From the NCBI GenBank assembly GCA_910592005.1, contig CAJVPP010002626.1, positions 1 to 14,097 on the forward strand: a DNA stretch of 14,097 nucleotides, given 5' to 3'. Shown here piece after piece: positions 1-8,285 of the stretch. Made by a program: the position numbers and the translations under genes. Numbering within the stretch: the stretch's first letter is position 1; each line of letters begins with the position of its first letter. The stretch is from Funneliformis mosseae (lineage: Eukaryota; Glomeromycota; Glomeromycetes; Glomerales; Glomeraceae). The notes under the pieces were generated by a model. That model worked only from the letters and a program-made list of their open reading frames with translations, ran no database searches and was not told where the DNA came from.

Positions 1-165
1 AAGTCGAGTTTGAGTCGAGTTTAAATCGAGTCGAGTTAAATATTTAACTCGACTCGAATTTGATTTGACTCGCAAATTATCGAGTCAAAAAAATATAAAC
101 TCGACTCAATTTAAACTCGACTCGGCTTATCTGACTCATGAGTTAACTCAACTCGTCCGGAACTC
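1..165. repeat. Cluster of GAGTCGAGTT direct and inverted repeats, cut by the window edge
   Basis: The motif GAGTCGAGTT and its complement AACTCGACTC recur about ten times with small changes. A perfect 32-base palindrome spans 26-57, centred on the AAATATTT at 38-45. A second inverted pair has 9-base arms (64-72 TTTGACTCG, 81-89 CGAGTCAAA) around an 8-base loop. Short palindromes ACTCATGAGT (134-143) and GAGTTAACTC (140-149) follow. The motif stops after about 160, where the sequence becomes ordinary AT-rich DNA. This looks like the terminal or subterminal part of a dispersed repeat, but no coding sequence or opposite end is in view, so its class cannot be given. Confidence 0.7.
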
Positions 166-428
166 TAATAATATTTATAATTGATAAAAATTAGCTTATT
201 GTAACTTTTTGATGCTTATATTAATATTAATAAATCAATCAATGATTGAGCAATTAAAATTCGATTTTTAGTTTATTCTTTGATCAAATAATGCAATCGA
301 TTAAGAAATCGATCACACGTGATCAATCAAATAAAGCGATTTTTAATTGATCAAGTGAGTAAGAGATCGACCAAATCATCGATTATGATTTTTTTTATCA
401 ATTAAATGCCCTACTCTAACTACCTAAG
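166..428. other. Gene-free AT-rich stretch with ATCGAT/GATC-rich patch
   Basis: No coding sequence is visible. Between 296 and 383, ATCGAT occurs at 296-301, 308-313 and 378-383, and ATCGA at 366-370. A short inverted pair GATCAC/GTGATC lies at 311-316 and 319-324. This density of one motif in AT-rich DNA is mildly unusual and may belong to the same repeat neighbourhood as 1-165. No function is assigned. Confidence 0.35.
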
Positions 429-900
429 GTTAGACTTTTTTGACCTTATGTTTGCATAAAGGAAATAACTTCTGAATAGATTTCTGCATATCAAAAAATA
501 ATGGTATACTAAAATATGTTCTATATCTTCTTAAACAATAAATTTGATATCAACTAAATCTAACCTCTGATTTGTAAGTTTACCCTTTAACCTAATTTTT
601 TACGTCTGAGATTAGATTTTTTGACTTTGAGTTTGCATAATGCAAATGGTTTTAGAAAGGTTTTCTACATATCAAAAAATAATGATATACTAGAATATAT
701 TTTATAGCTTTTAAAACTATGAATTTGATAACCGCTAAATTTATTCTCTTCAAAAATAGGCTTAGCATATGGATACTAAAAGTTAGACTTAGTAACCTTT
801 GATTTCATCAATGAATCAGTTTTAGAATTAATTCTAGAATAGCATAAATAATAGTATACATATAAGATTTGCAGAAACTTCACAAACTTAAATTTGAACC
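429..900. repeat. Three diverged tandem copies of a ~130-base unit
   Basis: Copy 1 (about 429-566) and copy 2 (about 610-746) share the same order of blocks: a GTTAGACTTTTTTGAC-like start, GTTTGCATAA, then CATATCAAAAAATAATG, ATACTAAAATATGTT-like, and an AATTTGATA near the end. A weaker copy 3 (about 782-900) keeps GTTAGACTTAGT, AACCTTTGATTT, AGTATACATATAAGA and AAATTTGAACC. Start-to-start spacing is 181 and then 172 bases. Divergence rises from copies 1/2 to copy 3, so the array is old. No open frame runs through the units on either strand. Part of copy 2 (AGAAAGGTTTTC, 654-665) reappears inverted at 1147-1158. Confidence 0.65.
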
Positions 901-1259
901 TTCAATTCTTGCTAATCTCGTTTTATTTCAAATCCAAACAAAATAGTATATTTTTTTGATATAATATTTAGAATTAAAATTGAGTTAGAAAGGCTATAAG
1001 AGATAGATTTATTCTTAGTATCTGTCTGAGTAAATTAATGCTAATTTGATACTAAATATTTGAATAGCAGGAAATGCTCAAATTTCGACTAGAGTTTAAA
1101 ATTCTATAGTGGATTTTTATAGCTAGAAGACTTTAAAAATATGATTGAAAACCTTTCTGCAAATTTTGACTCCAGAACCCTCATTTTTACTTTACTACTT
1201 TAGCCTACTTATCATAGGTAATATATCAAAAGAAGTTTTATAAGCATTTTTTTTACTCT
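901..1259. other. Gene-free AT-rich stretch
   Basis: No long frame, RNA gene or clear repeat is seen apart from the inverted 12-base match at 1147-1158 to copy 2 of the preceding tandem array. The extended match (CATAT after a short gap on both sides) suggests a rearranged fragment of that repeat. Confidence 0.3.
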
Positions 1260-3318
1260 TATTGAGATATATAATAGAAGTATATAATATAATATATAAT
1301 AAAATATATATTTAATATATATAAAAAGTATTTTAAAATATTATTATAACACAAATAATTTATAAGAATGAAGATTATATAATATAGCAAAAATGACCTG
1401 TAAGAAATTTATATAATATAAAAGATTATTAAAATTGGTTGAAAAATTATCAACTTAGATATTATATAAACTCTAAATAAAATAATCAATAAAGAGGAAT
1501 AAAATTATTAGTCATAATAATATATAATACAAGCTTAAAATAGATATATTAAAGAGGAACTCTAAGAAAAAAGAGCTAAGGATAAAAATGTAATAATAAT
1601 AGAGTAATTATTAAAATATTTTTATGAAATTATATAGTCATAAATTATAGGATTATTACAAAATAATTAAGTAGTAATTACTTTAATATAACATGAATAT
1701 TAATCATTAATAAAGATATTATTATATAGTTATTTTATTATAAGATAGGAAATTAGCTTAGAAATTTTGTTATAAATAGTCACTGAAAATTATCATATAA
1801 AAATAACTTTTTAAGATTGAAGTTTAAGAATAAAAACTTGTAATTTTTGAAGAGTTACCATCTTATTTATTATTAATAAAAGTAATTTTAAAATAAATAA
1901 ACTTTTAAATTTAAGAATTTTTTATTAAAAATAAAACTTTGAATATATTTATTTTATTTGTTATGTTCTTATATAAATAAAACTTTTGAAGTTATAAATT
2001 TAGTAGAATAAAAGATTAATATCCTTTATTGGTATTTTATTTGATTATTATATACTAATGTAGTATAATATATTTGATTATTTTTGAAGTATTTTTAAAG
2101 ATTAAGTCAGTAAAGTTTTCATACTTTCTGGTTTAAAGACTTGAATTGTAAACGAATATTAAGATAAGAATTAAAGAAGAACATATGACATTTCTTTCCA
2201 ACCTTTGAATTAAGAATTTTAAGTAAAGACTCTCTCAAATGAATATAAGTTTTAAGTTAAACTTAGCTGTTACTTAATCAGTTATGTATTTCAGTCAGCT
2301 TAATTAATAGTTAGGTAATATTATATAATAGAATTTATTTTAAGTGAATTTTATATAGGAGAAAAATATTATATAATAAAAAGCTTTTTTAAATTAATTT
2401 TAATTGATTATTTCTAATTATATTTTCTTAAAAAGCAAGAATGCTAGAATATATTCTTACTTTTTAAGTAATATTATATATTCATAATCACTCATTTCTT
2501 TAATTGCTAATTACTATTAATTTGTTTGATGATATGATAAAATTAGTTATATTTTTAATTAATTTATTATATTAATTAGAAATAATATAATATACAGATT
2601 ATATATTTAAATATAATATTTTATAAATTTAAAAATAAGTTTTTCTTTAACTTTAAATTAAATTTTTACTTTTTATTTTTATTACTTTTATTTTTTTATT
2701 TAATAAATAATTTATTTTTTTTAAATTAATATTATATTATATTTCATATTATATCTAGGATTATTGATTATTTAAATTAAGATTTAATAATACTTTAATT
2801 AAATTATAAAAGATTAATTATGAGTAATTACTAAAGTATATATAAATAATTTGATAAATTACAAATAAAGAAATATTTATTATTACTACAATTCAAAAAA
2901 AAATCATATATTAATAATAAAACTTTATAAATGTTATTTAATTTAAATTTAACTTAATTAAAAGTAATTTAAAAATTAAGAATTTTGATTTATAAGTCAA
3001 TTTAACTTGATTTGATAAAACTTTAATTAATAATATATTATAATTAATTATAAAGAATTTTACTCTTATCTTTATATCTTTTTAAATATATATCTAAATA
3101 TACAACAAATACTAATCATAAATAAATTATAAATTAAGGATAAGATAATAGAAATGTAATAAGGATATAATAAACATGATATTTTTTAAAAATCTATTTC
3201 TAAATTATAAAGTTTTTTTTATAAATTTAAAAATTACTATATATTTAATTACTAAAGATAAAATTATTATATTATAAAATTAATTAAAATTGTATATATT
3301 AACTGATATTTAATTTAG
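1260..3318. other. Very AT-rich block without intact genes
   Basis: The sequence is almost only A and T with stop codons in every frame, so nothing can be coding at useful length. Short palindromic words recur: for example the 14-mer AATATTATATAATA occurs at 2317-2330 and again at 2365-2378. The composition matches the right-hand block at 11570-14097 and contrasts with 3400-11550. It is probably decayed repeat DNA, but no family can be recognised by eye. Confidence 0.5.
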
Positions 3319-3398
3319 CAAATCGTTTTAACAATATTAAAAAAGTTATAATTTAATAATCAAAAATAATTGAAAGGCTATAATGCTTTAACGATTTG
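3319..3398. repeat. Short inverted repeat at the edge of the AT-rich block
   Basis: The left arm starts CAAATCGTT (3319-3327) and the right arm ends AACGATTTG (3390-3398), an exact 9-base inverted match. The next inward bases still agree at most positions (TTAACAATATTA against AAAGCATTATAG). The 80-base unit lies where the nearly pure A/T block gives way to the more GC-rich centre. No convincing target duplication flanks it. It could be a tiny MITE remnant or a simple hairpin. Confidence 0.45.
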
Positions 3399-3463
3399 AT
3401 CGTTAATTGATTACTTTGTAAAAAAATTTTTTTCATTTAAAATATAATATAAACGTTATCATT

Positions 3464-3571
3464 ATGAAAAAAATGTCAATTGAAAATACTGAGGTCAAGT
3501 TTTTAAGTACCAATACAGATAAACATAAAAGTATTTTGAATCATTTAACGTATGAATCATTATACTTTTAA
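3464..3571 (+). CDS. Possible 35-codon micro-ORF, unsupported
   Basis: An ATG-to-TAA frame encodes a lysine/asparagine-rich 35-residue peptide beginning MKKMSIENTEVKF. A second in-frame ATG lies at 3474. The composition looks more protein-like than the surrounding DNA, with few phenylalanine or lysine homopolymers, but no domain or signal peptide is recognised and no splice partner is obvious. In DNA this AT-rich, frames of this size arise by chance. It is recorded only because it opens the central compartment; it is more likely non-coding than coding. Confidence 0.12.
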   Translation: MKKMSIENTEVKFLSTNTDKHKSILNHLTYESLYF

Positions 3572-3879
3572 TCTTAAGCATTAATTTATCTATAAAATTA
3601 GATGGGTGGATAAATTTATTACAATGGAAAAATCATTAATACATTTATTTCAATGATAGATCTTGGACATTTTTTTAAATATGCGAAGTTTTAATAGAAT
3701 TGTATGAATGATCGATATAATTTTATTCGACTATTTCAAAACAAACGCGTGTGAAATATTATGATCGCACCGATAACGTTAATTAGTAAAAGAATGAATA
3801 AGTTTTGCCATAAAAAAAACATGAACAAGTTGTATTGGTATTTCTGTTTATAAAAGAGTAAGAGATTTCAATGTTGTAG

Positions 3880-4240
3880 ACTTGAGAGAAAAGCAAGGAT
3901 CCTATGCTTCTGAAATTTGCGCAAGCGGACCAGCTTTTATTAAGATCATGAAGATACGCACTGCTTGATTGATGAACGAAATTCGCGAAAATTTTTTGGA
4001 CGAGTCTTAACTGTTCATAATCAACAATCACACGTAAGTGCCATGTGGGATGGAAATATCTACTTTCATGTGTACCAGTTTTCGGGGGGCCCAAAAGGAT
4101 AAGTAATGATTGCCATAGCAGTAACACAACAAAAATAATGCAAATAAATAATTCTGCTTTGGGAAGTGATCATAATGATAATATGCGCTTCGCGCGCCAT
4201 ACCTGCCATTATAGATGATTATACAACCTATTAACATAAT
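3880..4240. pseudogene. GC-elevated island with interrupted protein-like frames; possible gene remnant
   Basis: This stretch is clearly richer in G and C than its surroundings. On the plus strand, an open frame of about 47 codons without an ATG (about 3830-3970, containing the peptide VRDFNVVDLREKQGSYASE) ends in TGA. A second frame (about 3947-4111, containing FFGRVLTVHNQQSHVSAMWDG) starts nearby in another register and ends in TAA. The two are offset by one frame, which would suit a degraded gene or unresolved exons; a GTAAGT donor-like site is at 4036-4041. On the minus strand a 69-codon ATG frame runs 4237-4028. None of these peptides is recognised as a known family. The strand is therefore left open, and chance frames in a GC-richer patch remain a real alternative. 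Confidence 0.25.
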
Positions 4241-4299
4241 TTAAGATGCATTTCAAAAAATACTTCCATAAACAATTACGTAAAATATAAAATTTATTA

Positions 4300-5380
4300 T
4301 CATTATTGTTTGTCATTGTGTTTGAAATACTCAAAGATATTATTATATCACCAAATTTATTTGTATATTTTTTCTTTAAAAAAAGTTTTGGATGTAATGA
4401 AACAATCGAGACTCGTCCATGTGACTAGTAAACCGTGGATATCACTCAAAAGTACTTACTCGTATCACATCACTTATCTATCTATCAAAAAAAGTTCCCA
4501 TCAAAAAAAAAAAAAAATCTTTATTTCTTTTTTATCCATCTTTCATGTCACCAAAATAATAGAATATTTTTTTTTTTTTTAAAAAAAAAAAAATAAGCCC
4601 ATACTCGAAATAATAAAAAAAAACCAATTATTCATTTAAATGGTTAAATTTTGGCGGCATTTAAAGTTACTAGATAAGGATGCAAAAAAAAAAAAAAAAA
4701 CTTGATCATAACAGCCATTGTATGTGGGCGTTAATCTTGTTTTGCATATCAATATTTGGTGGATTTTTTTTTTCGTTTAAATTAATTTGGTTCTTTTTTT
4801 TCCCTTATGATTGCGCCAGTTTTGGCGGTTAGATGTTGTTCCTAATATGTATATATGTGAATGTTTTCCTATTTGTTGAAGCTGTCAACTTCATCTTTTT
4901 TTTTTTTATTTTTTAATTTTTTTTTTTTTTTTGAAGTTTTGTCTGATGTGTGTGAGATTTTTTTTTTTTGATCCTCGACGTGCAGATCAATTCCCACTAT
5001 CGTGGATGATGTTTTTCATTTCGAAACCATCACATTATAATAATAACATTCATTATCACTACTTCCACGCATTGATAACAATGAATTTGATTTGTTTGGC
5101 GGAATTTAATTTTAATTTGTTTGTTTTCTTTCACCCTCGGAACTCGGGAGGTGCGATCATTTTTTTTTTTTTAAGCTTGGCAAATTACACAGAGAATATT
5201 TGATTTCTGCATCGAAATTTTTTTTAATGAATTGTAACAAACATGAAAAAGAAAAAAAAATATATATTTAGTAAAAACGGGCGGGTACTGGCACCATTAC
5301 AAATTACAGAAGTAAAAAAAAAATTTATTTTATTCCGTACCATATCGGTATGGTTTAAGTAATCGTTCATGGCAATTATG
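4300..5380. other. Gene-free stretch with poly(dA:dT) tracts and E2F-like motifs
   Basis: Long homopolymer runs dominate: A runs near 4504-4516, T then A near 4566-4593, A near 4684-4700, and T near 4899-4932, 4961-4969 and 5160-5172. Such tracts usually exclude nucleosomes. TTTTGGCGG occurs at 4649-4657 and 4820-4828 and GTTTGGCGG at 5094-5102. The plus-strand frames here would need TTG starts and consist mostly of phenylalanine and lysine runs, so they are not called. A small hairpin ACCATA-TCGG-TATGGT sits at 5339-5354. Confidence 0.4.
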
Positions 5381-5385
5381 ATTTA

Positions 5386-5419
5386 TTTGACGTATTTCAC
5401 AAGAAAAAAATACGCCAAA
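5386..5419. other. Hairpin with 12-base arms
   Basis: TTTGACGTATTT (5386-5397) and AAATACGCCAAA (5408-5419) are inverted copies with a single difference that still pairs as G-U in RNA. The loop is 10 bases of CACAAGAAAA type. It could be a chance fold, a short element remnant or a transcript-end structure; no neighbouring gene decides between these. Confidence 0.45.
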
Positions 5420-5678
5420 TTCACAATAATAAAAACCCCATATTTTGTAACTGTGTCATACATCAAATAAAAAAAATAAAAAAGAAAAACGGGGATAAGC
5501 TTGCGGACATCCCGAAAACAAAAAGATCTTCGAAAAAAAAAGTTGAAAGTAACGATAAGGTTTGTTTCGGCTAAAGGATCTCTTTAAAGAAACTAATGAA
5601 AGATGAAAATAAAAACAGGTTTTTTTATTTGACAAATACTGCATTGTTTATCTTTTTTTTTGTTCTCAAAATGATTTT

Positions 5679-5903
5679 ATGATTGACAAAGTCACACAAA
5701 AAAAAGAAAAAATGAATTTTGATGACTTTAACCAATGTGATTTAGTGGCACAATCACTAAACTTTATCACCAAATCCGTTCATGGAACGGGGATAGTGAC
5801 ATATACACAGTATATCGCTCTGGTAGTAGCAGAAACCCCACCCACCGCGTCCCTTCTCCTTATCATTGTTACAATAAACAAGGATACATCCATAAGGCCG
5901 TAA
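5679..5903 (+). CDS. Possible small ORF, 74 codons, unrecognised
   Basis: An ATG-initiated frame ends in TAA. The N-terminal part is lysine-rich and polar (MIDKVTQKKEKMNFDDF); the C-terminal half is richer in G/C and encodes a hydrophobic stretch around residues 55-68 (TASLLLIIVTINK). No family is recognised. The base before the ATG context is T at -3, which is not favourable. An opposing ATG frame of 65 codons overlaps it on the minus strand (5954-5757) with a hydrophobic N-terminus (MVIILLMFIVY). At most one of the two is real, and both could be chance frames in the GC-elevated patch around 5740-5910. Confidence 0.2.
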   Translation: MIDKVTQKKEKMNFDDFNQCDLVAQSLNFITKSVHGTGIVTYTQYIALVVAETPPTASLLLIIVTINKDTSIRP

Positions 5904-5954
5904 CATTATTCCCTTTATTGAATAAACAATAAACATTAAGAGAATAATTACCAT
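5757..5954 (-). CDS. Possible small ORF with hydrophobic N-terminus, antisense to the 74-codon frame
   Basis: A 65-codon ATG frame starts with about 11 hydrophobic residues (MVIILLMFIVY), then a basic, glycine-rich middle (NNDKEKGRGGWGF) and two cysteine-containing segments (CYY, CIC). The start would suit a signal peptide or membrane anchor, so a small secreted protein is imaginable. There is no recognised homologue, no conserved cysteine spacing that names a family, and it overlaps the plus-strand frame over 147 bases. Hydrophobic starts are common by chance when T is abundant on the coding strand. Confidence 0.18.
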   Translation of the reverse strand: MVIILLMFIVYSIKGIMLRPYGCILVYCNNDKEKGRGGWGFCYYQSDILCICHYPRSMNGFGDKV

Positions 5955-6030
5955 TTTATTAGTAATGATTACATTAATAACTGGTGGAATAAGATCATCA
6001 AAAAAGAAAGGAAATCATCATCAAAATATT

Positions 6031-6060
6031 TATATATATATATATATATACACATATGTG
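6031..6060. repeat. (TA)10 microsatellite followed by a CACATATGTG palindrome
   Basis: Ten TA units run 6031-6050 and are followed directly by the 10-base palindrome CACATATGTG. The run is likely length-variable between strains. No gene is nearby. Confidence 0.85.
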
Positions 6061-7255
6061 TTTAATGAAACATTCTTTTTCTTTCTTTTTGATGTGTGTG
6101 TATTTAAACAAATCGGCAAAAGGGCTTGAATCGTTCAAATTCATAAATGCTTACGTAGCAGATTACATTTGGGCGTAAGCGATTATGTATCTGATTGGAT
6201 ATTAATCGGATCACGGGAATAGTTGGTTTTTAAATAGGGTTGTATTTGGAAACTTCAAATTAGAAGTTGACAACCGTTTGACCTTTTTTTTACATCATAT
6301 TTGCCCAATATCATGGTTAATGCTCCCGGACTAGTTTCAAGCTTGATTTGATGGACAAAATGAATTGAAGATATTGATAAATATAGGATGGTCAGAAACT
6401 TTGATTTCTAATTTGTTTACATAATAAATGTATATCAATCAATCTTTTTTAAAAAAAAAAAAAATCGGAAATGTTCGGAATTATCCTTTAAGCGAAAAAA
6501 TTTTTGAAAATCAAACCGGTTACCCTTTTTTTTTTTTTTTCATTTTAGGTTTTATAATAAGAAGAGGAGAAAAAAAAAAAAAAATAAATAAATAATAATA
6601 ATAAATTAAACTTTATTCAGATAACAAATCAAAAACATCTTTTGTTAATTAGGAAATAATTGAAAAGAAAACACCAATCAAATAATTAGATAATTTAAGT
6701 AATTTAACAAACAAGAAAAATGATGCAATGAGAAAATAAAATCTCAAACCCGTTGTCCCCCCTTTGTTTAAGAATTGTTCTTGATTAAAAAAAAAAAAAA
6801 AAAACAAAATGAATTTGATAAAATTGGTAATCGAAAAAGATGTTTCGAAAATTACCGATTGTGCCAAGGAAAAAAAATACTGATGATTGGCAATAATGGA
6901 CATTACCCCTGCGTTTGTTACGTTTCGTTAATTTTGTAAATTCTTTGGTATTCTCTTCTTTGATTTACCACTTGAATCGAATTATGTTCTTTTTTTTAAA
7001 AAAAAAAAAAAAAAAAAAATGTAATAAAAGTTGTACATAATAAGGTAAAAAGATCATTATAAGTTCAAGTTCCAAATCAAGATTTATAAAAAAAAAACAA
7101 TAATCATCGGCCACATTCCAAAAAATAATAAACAATAGAAACGAAAGAGCTGAGCAAGTGTAACCGTTGCCGAATAAGGAAAATTTTCGTTCATGGATAA
7201 AAGAGAACGATGATTGGTGTTTTGACCATGTCACACAAAGTACACTTTAAGAATT
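6061..7255. other. Gene-free stretch with one hairpin and long A/T runs
   Basis: GCTTACG (6149-6155) and CGTAAGC (6174-6180) form an exact 7-base inverted pair around an 18-base loop. Homopolymer runs occur near 6450-6463, 6524-6540, 6571-6584 and 6787-6804, and a T8-A22 junction lies at 6990-7019. Minus-strand frames over 6649-6903 and 6965-7234 are built from phenylalanine runs read from these A tracts, and the second needs a GTG start, so neither is called. Confidence 0.4.
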
Positions 7256-7307
7256 CCATTCTTGTCCACAATGGGATCCGTTCGCAGGTGAGTCATTGTA
7301 AGAATGG
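7256..7307. ncRNA. Two-segment stem-loop, possible structured RNA or element remnant
   Basis: CCATTCTT (7256-7263) pairs with AAGAATGG (7300-7307), and after a 4-base bulge (GTCC, 7264-7267) ACAATG (7268-7273) pairs with CATTGT (7294-7299). This gives 14 Watson-Crick pairs in two stacked segments closing a 20-base loop. Both segments contain G/C pairs, unlike the simple A/T palindromes elsewhere. The loop holds CAG-GTGAGT, a strong donor-like splice site, and an ATG at 7271 gives a short reading into it. Whether it is transcribed cannot be seen; no known RNA family is recognised. Confidence 0.3.
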
Positions 7308-8084
7308 CGCGGGAAGTCGAAAATTTGAACGATGATCACAATAATATAAAAATATCATCATGGTTCCAACATGTGGTAAATATTAAAAGTTGGCGTTATT
7401 TCCATCTATAATTAGTTTTACTTTCTTTAAGATACCCTATTTGAATAGCTTGAACGGTAAGGATGAAGCACGAACAACGGTAACCTGTACATAATGAGCT
7501 TATTATTCCCATATAGAGAATACAGTTGACGGAATTTCCACTTTAGGGTTACAGAAAGAAGAAAGAGGAGACGAACCTTTTGAAAAATATTGGGTGCTTC
7601 TATTATTACATATCTTTATTCGGAAAACAATTCACAAGTGACAATCATTGAGTACAAACAGGGAAATGCCCAAGACAATACTAAACCACTCCTTAAGCCA
7701 ATTTAGCTAATGAATAACCAATTTATTTTTTTTAAATACCCTAACGGAGGATTTAATTTAGTATCAAGTTAGTCCATTGTTTCCCCTTTCCTTATGATAT
7801 AATAACCGTAATATTAGAGGTGTATTGGTCATTTTGAAAAAAAAATTTAATGACTAGTTTACAACGAACCTTCTATAAATAATATAAAATACCTTTTAGG
7901 TTCAACAATATCTTCTTAATAGGGAATCCTTGCCCTTTTTGTACTTGGAGATATTAGAGATAAGTATACGATTTCTAAACAGGTAAAATATGTGATATTC
8001 GGAGTATTCAATAAAAAAGTGCTTTTTATTTATATTAGGCTTTCTTTATTGCCATTTTGAGAAAAGAATGCAAGGTGTTATAAT
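7308..8084. other. Upstream intergenic region of the HMG gene
   Basis: No coding sequence is visible. Promoter-like words are present: CCAAT at 7698-7702 and 7719-7723, and GAACCTTC (7866-7873), a minimal inverted heat-shock-element-like pair, directly followed by TATAAATA (7874-7881). In DNA this AT-rich such words are weak evidence. The region probably includes the distal promoter of the HMG-box gene. Confidence 0.35.
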
Positions 8085-8092
8085 TATAAATA
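8085..8092 (+). promoter_or_regulatory. Candidate TATA box of the HMG-box gene
   Basis: TATAAATA lies 194 bases before the ATG at 8286. Between it and the ATG there is no other ATG, so transcripts starting just downstream would have a clean leader. A second TATAAATA at 7874-7881 is further away. AT richness makes either match possible by chance. Confidence 0.35.
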
Positions 8093-8108
8093 CCTCGCTA
8101 ATTTGGGG

Positions 8109-8242
8109 ACAAAAAAAGAAAAAAAAAAAAAAAAAAATCCATCAAAAAAAAAAAAAAAAATAGTAAAATAAAAATTTTTTTTTTTGTGAATTTTCTTACC
8201 CTTACCCATTTAAATAAAAATTAATAATAAAAAAAAAAAAAA
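8109..8242. promoter_or_regulatory. Poly(dA:dT) tracts in the core promoter/leader
   Basis: Several runs of 11-21 A or T lie just before the gene: A-rich 8111-8138 and 8144-8160, T-rich 8175-8185, and A-rich 8229-8242. Tracts like these typically keep promoters nucleosome-free in fungi. Their position right before the only clear gene supports a promoter role, although similar tracts occur elsewhere in the central block. Confidence 0.45.
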
Positions 8243-8285
8243 TCGTACCCTTTTTATTTTTTACTTTTGAAAAATTACATCAAGA

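Noticed and set aside
1260..3318. Decayed retrotransposon in the left A/T block
   Set aside because: No reverse-transcriptase, integrase or LTR signature could be read; composition alone is not enough.
3783..4127. 114-codon minus-strand frame
   Set aside because: It would have to start at GTG, contains no ATG, matches no recognised family, and competes with plus-strand frames in the same island.
4310..4582. 90-codon plus-strand frame
   Set aside because: Starts only at TTG and ends in lysine and phenylalanine runs read from poly(A)/poly(T) tracts.
4931..5203. 90-codon plus-strand frame
   Set aside because: TTG start and phenylalanine-rich low complexity; no recognised domain.
5456..5644. 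62-codon minus-strand frame
   Set aside because: Has an ATG but is dominated by F/S/L residues expected from A-rich opposite-strand DNA; no family recognised.
6649..7234. Two minus-strand frames of 84 and 89 codons
   Set aside because: Both are driven by homopolymer tracts (phenylalanine runs), and the second needs a GTG start.
7271..7600. Possible first exon MGSVR followed by a GTGAGT donor
   Set aside because: The donor is good, but no convincing acceptor and downstream open frame could be joined to it by eye.
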